From: an uncultured Dechloromonas sp.
GTDB taxonomy: Bacteria > Pseudomonadota > Gammaproteobacteria > Burkholderiales > Rhodocyclaceae
DNA: 30,537 bases
Direction of reading: 5' to 3'
NCBI GenBank assembly: GCA_946477505.1
Contig: CAMKYP010000003.1
Coordinates: 1 to 30,537, forward strand
This document shows positions 24,426-30,537 of this stretch, piece by piece. The notes beneath the pieces are model-generated. The model saw nothing but the letters and a program-made list of their open reading frames with translations. It had not been told where the DNA came from and made no database searches. Each line of letters starts with the position of its first letter. Position 1 is the stretch's first letter. Made by a program: the position numbers and the translations under genes.

Positions 24426-27400
24426 ATGACTGCCCGCCTGCGCGAAATCCCCTACAACTACACCTCGTTTTCCGATCGCGAGATCGTCATTCGCCTGCTC
24501 GGCGCCGATAACTGGGCGGTGCTCGACGAATTGCGCGGCGAGCGCGTCACCGGCCGTTCGGCGCGCATGCTCTACGAGGTGTTGGGCGACATCTGGGTTG
24601 TGCAGCGCAACCCGTATCTGGAAGACGATCTGCTCGACAACCGCGAGCGGCGCGACGCCTTGGTCAACGCCTTGCGCCACCGCCTGAAGGAAGTCGAGAA
24701 GCGCCGCGCCGAGAGCGAGTCGGAAGACCCGGAGCGTTCGGCCAAGGTCAAGCGCCTGGTCGAGGCGGCTCACGTTGCCGTCGATCGCTTTGCCGAACGT
24801 TTTGGCGAGACCATCGACCTGCGCCGCAAGGTCCAGAAGATACTCGGCAAGCACACGCGCAAGGACAATATCGCCTTCGACGGGCTGGCCCGCGTCTCGC
24901 ACGTCACCGACGCCACCGACTGGCGTGTCGAATACCCCTTCGTCGTTCTCTACCCGGATACCGAGGAAGAAATCGGCCACCTCGTGCGCGGCTGCTTCGA
25001 AGCCGGCCTGACCATCATCCCGCGTGGGGGCGGCACCGGCTACACCGGCGGCGCCGTGCCGCTGACGCCTTACTCGGCGGTGATCAACACCGAGAAGCTG
25101 ATCGACATGAGCCCGGTCGAGAACATCGTTCTCCCCGGCCATAGCGAACCTTACGCCACCATTCGCACCGGGGCCGGCGTGGTTACCGACCGCGTCTCCG
25201 AAGCCGCCTCGCTGGCTGGCCGCGTCTTCGCCGTTGACCCGACCTCGGCCTCGGCGTCCTGCATCGGCGGCAACATCGCCATGAACGCTGGCGGCAAGAA
25301 GGCCGTGCTGTGGGGTACCGCACTCGACAACCTGGCGTGGTGGAAGATGGTCGACCCGGACGGCAACTGGCTGGAAGTCGAACGTCTCAATCACAACTAC
25401 GGCAAGATACACGAGCAGGAACTGGTCGAATTCCGCCTCAAGCGCTTCGACCCGAGCGGCAAGAAGCTGCTCAAGGAAGAAATCCTGAGCATGCCGGGCG
25501 CGGCCTGCCGTAAGGTCGGCCTGGGCAAGGACGTGACCGACAAGTTCCTCGGTGGTGTGCCGGGCGTGCAGAAGGAAGGCACTGACGGCATTATCGTCGC
25601 CGCGCGCTGGGTGCTGCACAAGATGCCGCCGGTGGCGCGTACCGTCTGCCTCGAATTCTTTGGACAAGTGCGCGAAGCCGTGCCGGCCATCGTCGAGATC
25701 ACCGACTACTTCAAGCCGGGCGGTGCCGGCCACGCGGCGGGCGTGCAACTGGCCGGCCTCGAACACCTCGACGAGCGCTACGTCAAGGCGGTCGGCTACG
25801 CGACCAAGGCCAAGCGCCATGGCCGCCCGAAAATGGTGCTGATCGGCGACATCGTCGGTTACGACGAAAAGGCCGTGATGGCCGCCACTTCGGAAGTCGT
25901 CCGCATGTGCAACCTGCGTGCCGCCGAGGGCTTCATCGCCGTCGATGCCGAGACGCGCAAGAAATTCTGGCTCGACCGTTCGCGTACCGCCGCTATCTCG
26001 CGCCACACCAACGCCTTCAAGGTCAATGAAGACGTGGTCATTCCGCTGCCGCGCATGGGCGAGTACTGCGATGGTATCGAACGTATCAACATCGAGCTGT
26101 CGACGCAGAACAAGCTGGCCCTGTGCGACGCGCTGTCCGAATTCCTGCAGGGCGACCTGCCGCTGCACGAAGGTGACGCCAACGTCGACAAGGCTGTGCT
26201 GATCGGCGATCGCCGCCAGGCCGCGCTCGATTACGTGGCCTCGGTGCGCCGCCGCTGGGCCTGGCTGCTGGATAACCTGGACATGCCGCTGGCCGAAGCC
26301 GAGGCGCACTTTGCCGAATACGGTGTGGTAGCCGGCGAGCTGACCAACAAGGCGGCCAATCCGGTTCTTTTCCACCGCCTGCAGGACTTCTCGGTCCGCA
26401 CCTCGTGGAAGCAGGAGCTGAAGGCGCGCCTGAGCAAGATTTTCGACGGCACGTTGTACCGGCCGATCATCGAGCGTGTCGAGGGTATCCACAAGGAGGT
26501 GCTGCGCGGCCGCGTCTTCGTCGCGTTGCATATGCACGCCGGCGACGGCAACGTGCACACCAACATCCCGGTCAACTCTGACAATTACGAGATGCTACAG
26601 ACGGCACACAAGGCCGTTGAACGCATCATGCACCTGGCGCGCGGGTTGGACGGCGTCATTTCCGGCGAGCACGGCATCGGCATCACCAAGCTGGAATTCC
26701 TGTCCGATGAGGAAATCGGCCCCTTCCGCGCCTACAAGCAGAGGGTCGACCCGCAAGGCCGTTTCAACAAGGGCAAGCTGATGCCCGGCGGCGACATGGG
26801 CAATGCCTATACGCCTTCATTCAGCCTGCTCGGCACCGAATCGCTGATCATGGAGCAGTCGGAAATCGGCAAGATTTCGGACATGGTCAAGAACTGCCTG
26901 CGCTGCGGCAAGTGCAAGCCGGTGTGTTCGACCCACGTGCCGCGTGCCAACCTGCTCTACAGCCCGCGCAACAAGATTCTCGGTACCTCGCTGCTGGTCG
27001 AGGCCTTCCTGTACGAGGAACAGACCCGGCGCGGCATTTCGCTCAAGCACTTCGACGAATTCAACGACGTCGCCGACCACTGCACGGTCTGCCATCGCTG
27101 CGTGAAGCCCTGCCCGGTCGATATCGACTTCGGCGACGTGTCGGTCGCCATGCGCAACTTCCTGCGCAAGCAGGACAAGAAGCGTTTCAGCCCCGGTACG
27201 GCCGCTTCCATGGCCTTCCTGAGCATCAAGGACCCGGCGACGCTGAAGCTGATGCGCGGCGTGATGATGGATTTCGGCTTCAAGGCCCAGCGTCTCGCCC
27301 ACAAGGCGGCCAAGGCCGTCGGCCTGGTGCAGGACCATCGCGCCCATCCGCCGGCCACCGTGGGGGCGCCGACGGTCAAGACACAGGTCATCCACTTCCT

Positions 27401-28301
27401 CAACCGGCCGATGCCGGGCAACCTGCCCAAGCGCACCTCGCGCGGCCTGCTCGATATCGAGGACGACAAGGTGATCCCGGTCATCCGCAACCCGCAGAAG
27501 ACGACCGAGGATTCGGATGCCGTCTTCTACTTCCCGGGCTGCGGTTCCGAGCGTCTGTTCTCGCAGGTCGGCCTGGCTACGCAGGCGATGCTCTACGAAG
27601 TCGGCGCCACCACCGTGCTGCCGCCGGGCTACCTGTGCTGCGGCTACCCGCAGACTTCGTCCGGCGATGAGGATACCGGCCAGAAGATCACCACCGACAA
27701 CCGCGTGCTCTTCCACCGCGTCGCCAACACGCTGAACTACCTCGACATCAAGACGGTGATCGTGTCTTGCGGCACCTGCATGGACCAGCTGCAGAAGTAC
27801 CAGTTCGAAAAGATCTTCCCGGGCTGCCGCCTGCTCGACATCCACGAATACCTGATGGAAAAGGGCGTCAAGCTGGAAGGCGTCGAGGGTACGCGCTACA
27901 TGTACCACGACCCATGCCACACGCCGATGAAGGCCTATAACCCGCTGGCGGTGACAAAGTCGCTAATGGGCCAGGAGGTTCCGCTGTCCGACCGCTGCTG
28001 TGGCGACTCCGGTTCCTTTGCCTATTCGCGGCCGGATATCGCCACCCAGGTGAAGTTCCGCAAGCAGCAGGAAATCGAGAAGGGTGCCGAGAAGTTGCGC
28101 GCCGACGGCTTCAAGGGCGACGTCAAGATCCTGACCTCTTGTCCGGCTTGCCTGCAGGGCTTGTCGCGCTACGACGATGACGCCGACACCAAGGCCGACT
28201 ACATCGTGGTTGAAATGGCCAAGCACCTGCTCGGCGACAACTGGATGGCGGATTACGTCGGCAAGGCGAACAACGGCGGTATCGAACGCGTCCTGCTCTG
28301 A
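24426..28301 (+). CDS. DUF3683-FAD oxidase-4Fe4S-CCG fusion oxidoreductase (D-lactate/glycolate-type dehydrogenase)
   Basis: A 1291-residue fusion of a GlcD-like flavoprotein with a GlcF-like iron-sulfur subunit. It has an N-terminal DUF3683 domain (about 1-125), an FAD-binding PCMH domain with IIPRGGGTGYTGGAVPLT near 197-214, and an FAD-oxidase C domain including HMHAGDGNVHTNIPVN and GEHGIGITKLEFL. Two 4Fe-4S clusters follow: Cys824/827/830/834 (CLRCGKCKPVC) and Cys886/889/892/896 (CTVCHRCVKPC). Two CCG (cysteine-rich) domains follow with Cys1039 and Cys1071-1072, then Cys1164 and Cys1191-1192. These features fit a respiratory 2-hydroxyacid dehydrogenase passing electrons to quinone or cytochrome. 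The substrate is not determined by the sequence; D-lactate or glycolate are family-based guesses. No membrane segment is visible. It is a single long frame without breaks. Confidence 0.92.
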   Translation: MTARLREIPYNYTSFSDREIVIRLLGADNWAVLDELRGERVTGRSARMLYEVLGDIWVVQRNPYLEDDLLDNRERRDALVNALRHRLKEVEKRRAESESEDPERSAKVKRLVEAAHVAVDRFAERFGETIDLRRKVQKILGKHTRKDNIAFDGLARVSHVTDATDWRVEYPFVVLYPDTEEEIGHLVRGCFEAGLTIIPRGGGTGYTGGAVPLTPYSAVINTEKLIDMSPVENIVLPGHSEPYATIRTGAGVVTDRVSEAASLAGRVFAVDPTSASASCIGGNIAMNAGGKKAVLWGTALDNLAWWKMVDPDGNWLEVERLNHNYGKIHEQELVEFRLKRFDPSGKKLLKEEILSMPGAACRKVGLGKDVTDKFLGGVPGVQKEGTDGIIVAARWVLHKMPPVARTVCLEFFGQVREAVPAIVEITDYFKPGGAGHAAGVQLAGLEHLDERYVKAVGYATKAKRHGRPKMVLIGDIVGYDEKAVMAATSEVVRMCNLRAAEGFIAVDAETRKKFWLDRSRTAAISRHTNAFKVNEDVVIPLPRMGEYCDGIERINIELSTQNKLALCDALSEFLQGDLPLHEGDANVDKAVLIGDRRQAALDYVASVRRRWAWLLDNLDMPLAEAEAHFAEYGVVAGELTNKAANPVLFHRLQDFSVRTSWKQELKARLSKIFDGTLYRPIIERVEGIHKEVLRGRVFVALHMHAGDGNVHTNIPVNSDNYEMLQTAHKAVERIMHLARGLDGVISGEHGIGITKLEFLSDEEIGPFRAYKQRVDPQGRFNKGKLMPGGDMGNAYTPSFSLLGTESLIMEQSEIGKISDMVKNCLRCGKCKPVCSTHVPRANLLYSPRNKILGTSLLVEAFLYEEQTRRGISLKHFDEFNDVADHCTVCHRCVKPCPVDIDFGDVSVAMRNFLRKQDKKRFSPGTAASMAFLSIKDPATLKLMRGVMMDFGFKAQRLAHKAAKAVGLVQDHRAHPPATVGAPTVKTQVIHFLNRPMPGNLPKRTSRGLLDIEDDKVIPVIRNPQKTTEDSDAVFYFPGCGSERLFSQVGLATQAMLYEVGATTVLPPGYLCCGYPQTSSGDEDTGQKITTDNRVLFHRVANTLNYLDIKTVIVSCGTCMDQLQKYQFEKIFPGCRLLDIHEYLMEKGVKLEGVEGTRYMYHDPCHTPMKAYNPLAVTKSLMGQEVPLSDRCCGDSGSFAYSRPDIATQVKFRKQQEIEKGAEKLRADGFKGDVKILTSCPACLQGLSRYDDDADTKADYIVVEMAKHLLGDNWMADYVGKANNGGIERVLL

Positions 28302-28363
28302 TAGCAGCCGCTTTGGGGCGCCGTCCGTGAAATAGTTGCTTCGTTGGCGGCGGCGACCGGTGG

Positions 28364-28400
28364 TATAAAACGCCGGTAACCATTCCCATTGCTACCGGAG
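28364..28400 (+). promoter_or_regulatory. possible -10 box and Shine-Dalgarno hairpin before the HIT gene
   Basis: TATAAA at 28364-28369 is a plausible -10, though no well-spaced -35 is visible. CCGGTA (28373-28378) and TACCGG (28393-28398) are inverted, and the second overlaps the GGAG Shine-Dalgarno (28397-28400) of the HIT gene, so a weak translational hairpin is possible. Confidence 0.35.
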
Positions 28401-28409
28401 CGTGAAAAC

Positions 28410-28850
28410 GTGGAAGCCGCCAGCACATCCTGCGAACTCTGTATCGAACCCGGAGGAACACTCCTCTGGCAATCCCGGGACTGTCGCGTCATTCGGGTCG
28501 GCGATCCGTTCTATCCGGGCTTTTGCCGCGTGATCTGGACAGATCACGTGCGTGAAATGAGCGATTTGCCGGAGGGCGCTCGACATTATCTGATGCAGGT
28601 TGTTTTCGCTGTCGAAGCGGTGGTGCGGCAGCTGTTTTCCCCGGACAAGATCAATCTGGCCAGTTTTGGCAATGTCGTCCCGCACCTGCACTGGCATGTC
28701 ATTCCGCGGTGGGAGGACGATCGCCATTTTCCCGAGCCGGTGTGGGGTCGCGTGCATCGCGAGCAGGGCAAGCAGCGCGCCGTTGTTGGGGACGCCGAGC
28801 TTTCTGCTGCCTTGTCGCGTGTCTTGGACAATCTGGCGGGGGGGCGATAA
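28410..28850 (+). CDS. HIT family nucleotide hydrolase/transferase-like protein
   Basis: A 146-residue HIT-superfamily protein. The histidine triad is HLHWHVIPR (His92, His94, His96). An N-terminal CELC (Cys8, Cys11) is the zinc-type Cys pair often found in this family, and NLASFGNVVPHLHWH gives the usual lead-in. The GTG at 28410 has GGAG 9 nt upstream; a TTG at 28389 lies before the Shine-Dalgarno and is unlikely. HIT proteins hydrolyse nucleotide phosphoramidates or dinucleoside polyphosphates. The next gene starts 2 bp after its stop, so the two are likely co-transcribed and perhaps translationally coupled. Confidence 0.9.
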   Translation: MEAASTSCELCIEPGGTLLWQSRDCRVIRVGDPFYPGFCRVIWTDHVREMSDLPEGARHYLMQVVFAVEAVVRQLFSPDKINLASFGNVVPHLHWHVIPRWEDDRHFPEPVWGRVHREQGKQRAVVGDAELSAALSRVLDNLAGGR

Positions 28851-28852
28851 TC

Positions 28853-30460
28853 ATGAGCACGATCGCAAGCGACCTTCCCCTGACGATCACCGACCTGCGC
28901 AGCGGCTCCGATTACCTTGCCCAACTGTCGTTGGCCAATCCGTTGGTGGGTGAGCGACAACTGATTCGCTTTCTCGATGGCTTGCTGCTTTCGCCACCCG
29001 ATCCGGAGGTTCTTCTCGCGCTCCTGGAACAGGCGCGCGCGCCGCTGTGCTTTGTTGAAGAAGAGATGGCGCGGCGCTATCACAATCGTCCTCTTCCCCT
29101 GGGCAGCGAGGAGGAAAGCTACTTCCGGCAAGTGATCGCCACTTGGCGCAAGATGAGCCAAGCCTACGCGTTGTGTGCTCGCCTTGAGCGGCCGGATGCG
29201 ACGAATCCGCAGTATGTGACCCGGGTCGCGACGATCCTGCATCGTTGCCTGTACTACACGGGCATGGTCATCCTCGAACACTATCGCGCTCGGCGCGAAG
29301 TACCGCCCGGCATCTGGCTCGAGATGCATGGTTACTACGAAACTGCCGAGGAGTGGGGCGTCGCCTATACCCCGGTCGAAGATGTGTTCGAGAGCAGTCT
29401 GCAAGCTACCCACTGTGCAGCCGCATACGCCAGGTCACTGCTGATCGAAATTGCCAGCCCTTATAGCAGCAGTATCCGCAACTTGAATCTGATCCGGCGC
29501 TGGGCGGGCATGTGGTCACCGCTTGTATCGATCCACAAGCTCGACGACGATTTGGAGATTCCGCCTTATCTCGTCGAATTGATGAAAGACATGCCGTTGC
29601 ATCCGACGGCTTATACCGAGGAGCCGAGCAAGGATGCCCGTCGCCTGGATATGTCGCGGCTGGCGCTGCAGGTCACCCACATGCTGAGCCAGCTCAGGCA
29701 GCGGGTGACGCCATCGCAACTGGGGCTGGGAGAGGAAACCTCGGCGCATGTGATCGCCCTGCTCGAGCATCTGGCGAGACCATGGAGCCAGGCGGCTTCC
29801 CCGCGCCGATTCCGGCGTTTCGCCACCGAGGGAGTTGCCCATGTGGCAGTCGGCTTCGAGGCAATGCACTATTGCTTGACTGCCAGCGAATTTATCCAGC
29901 CGGATGCCGCATCCAGCTATTCCCGCAGCGAGTTCGATCAGCTATTCACTTTCCGCGAGCGTGTTGATTCGGAGCAGGCGTTGGCGATCAGGCCGCCGAT
30001 CAGTTTTCCGGTAGATGAATGGCATGTGATCAATCATTCGGCAAACGGTTTTCGCCTGACACGCAGTTGCGCCGGCCTGCGGATCATGCACGGACAATTG
30101 ATGGCGATGCGTCCCCACGATGGGGATCACTTCCTGCTGGTACACGCAAGCTGGCTGATGCAGGATGAGTCGGCCGGCCTGGTGGTCGGAGTCGCTACCC
30201 TACCCGGGATGCCGACCGGGATCGGCATCCGGCCAGCCACTCAGGGGGGCGGCAGCATCGAGCGTTATGTGCCGGCCTTCATGCTGTCGGCCGTTCCTGC
30301 TATTGGTGAAGAGGCATCCATCGTTCTGCCGTCGGGCCTGTACCAAGCCAGCCGGATACTCGATTTCTTCGTGGCGGGTGGAGAGTCCGGACAGTTACGC
30401 ATGAACCACATACTGCAGCGCGGAACCGATTTCGACCGCATCAGCTTCCAGCTACTTTGA
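28853..30460 (+). CDS. large hypothetical protein with a PilZ-like C-terminal domain
   Basis: A 535-residue soluble protein from the ATG at 28853, two bases after the HIT stop; an upstream extension of the frame lies inside the HIT gene. Residues 1-385 are mostly helical, beginning TITDLRSGSDYLAQLSLANP. The C-terminal part (about 385-535) is beta-rich and has NHSANG at 394-399, matching the [D/N]-x-S-x-x-G half of the PilZ c-di-GMP signature. The RxxxR half is not seen: the nearest Arg residues are in FRERVD and AIRPP. Several residues fit a beta-barrel (MAMRPHDGDHFLLVHASWLM, then LVVGVATLPGMPTGIGIRP). It could be a c-di-GMP receptor with a helical effector domain, or a binding-deficient relative. 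No close family comes to mind. Confidence 0.75.
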   Translation: MSTIASDLPLTITDLRSGSDYLAQLSLANPLVGERQLIRFLDGLLLSPPDPEVLLALLEQARAPLCFVEEEMARRYHNRPLPLGSEEESYFRQVIATWRKMSQAYALCARLERPDATNPQYVTRVATILHRCLYYTGMVILEHYRARREVPPGIWLEMHGYYETAEEWGVAYTPVEDVFESSLQATHCAAAYARSLLIEIASPYSSSIRNLNLIRRWAGMWSPLVSIHKLDDDLEIPPYLVELMKDMPLHPTAYTEEPSKDARRLDMSRLALQVTHMLSQLRQRVTPSQLGLGEETSAHVIALLEHLARPWSQAASPRRFRRFATEGVAHVAVGFEAMHYCLTASEFIQPDAASSYSRSEFDQLFTFRERVDSEQALAIRPPISFPVDEWHVINHSANGFRLTRSCAGLRIMHGQLMAMRPHDGDHFLLVHASWLMQDESAGLVVGVATLPGMPTGIGIRPATQGGGSIERYVPAFMLSAVPAIGEEASIVLPSGLYQASRILDFFVAGGESGQLRMNHILQRGTDFDRISFQLL

Positions 30461-30523
30461 CCTATCTTCGCGCTTCCGGTGGGTGAGTGCGCTAAACTAT
30501 CGCCCTTACTCCCGGAGGACACC

Positions 30524-30537
30524 ATGGCGGGTATAGA
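30524..30537 (+). CDS. start of a downstream gene, truncated at the window edge
   Basis: An ATG at 30524 follows a clear GGAGG (30514-30518) with 5 nt spacing and a TAAACT hexamer (30493-30498) that may be its -10. Only the codons for MAGI are visible, so the product cannot be named. Confidence 0.6.

Noticed and set aside
24390..26558. A 722-codon open frame on the minus strand opposite the FAD/Fe-S gene
   Set aside because: It mirrors a well-supported gene with clear cofactor motifs. Long antisense frames are common in GC-rich coding DNA, and the translation has no recognisable domain.

Overview
The window is GC-rich, densely coded chromosomal DNA with no tRNA, rRNA, CRISPR array, phage gene or transposase gene. 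Its content suggests a betaproteobacterium, most likely of the Rhodocyclales (Dechloromonas/Azonexus/Azospira-like). The clues are the slt - DUF1631 - NDUFA9-like reductase - cca - DUF2905 neighbourhood, a MidA/DUF185 methyltransferase, a DUF3683 FAD/Fe-S fusion and a YjfB protein. The taxonomic call is inference from gene content and order; nothing was searched.

Layout. (1) 51-3949, minus: a FIST sensor protein followed directly by a soluble PAS-PAS-HisKA-HATPase-REC-REC hybrid kinase. (2) 4040-7660: a MidA-like methyltransferase, a 150 bp MITE-like element sitting in its stop codon, an unknown 332-residue protein, a YjfB motility-type small protein, an alpha/beta hydrolase and a DUF2905 membrane protein. 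(3) 7628-13961, minus: slt, DUF1631, NDUFA9-like reductase and cca, in transcription order. (4) 13970-14557, plus: 5-formyl-THF cyclo-ligase. (5) 14538-18711, minus: a compact five-gene sulfur operon made of a sulfate-binding protein, a catalytically degenerate EAL protein, cysteine synthase, a PatB/MalY C-S lyase and a small membrane protein. (6) 18917-19990, plus, divergent from that operon: a protein with a beta-carbonic-anhydrase-like Cys-x-Asp-x-Arg ... His-x9-Cys signature. (7) 20172-24337: AdhP-type alcohol dehydrogenase, a nucleotidyltransferase-fold-like protein behind two tandem palindromes, biosynthetic threonine deaminase, and a YqaA-like membrane protein. (8) 24426-30460, plus: a 1291-residue FAD/Fe-S oxidoreductase, a HIT protein and a large protein with a PilZ-like tail. 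The window ends at the first codons of another gene.

Most genes are housekeeping. The parts that deserve attention are the sulfur locus (an inactive-looking EAL protein inside a cysteine operon, with a carbonic-anhydrase-like enzyme divergent from it), the MITE that rebuilt a stop codon, and the paired ATTGGGTAA palindromes that run into the start of the nucleotidyltransferase-like gene. No gap longer than about 205 bp lacks a gene.
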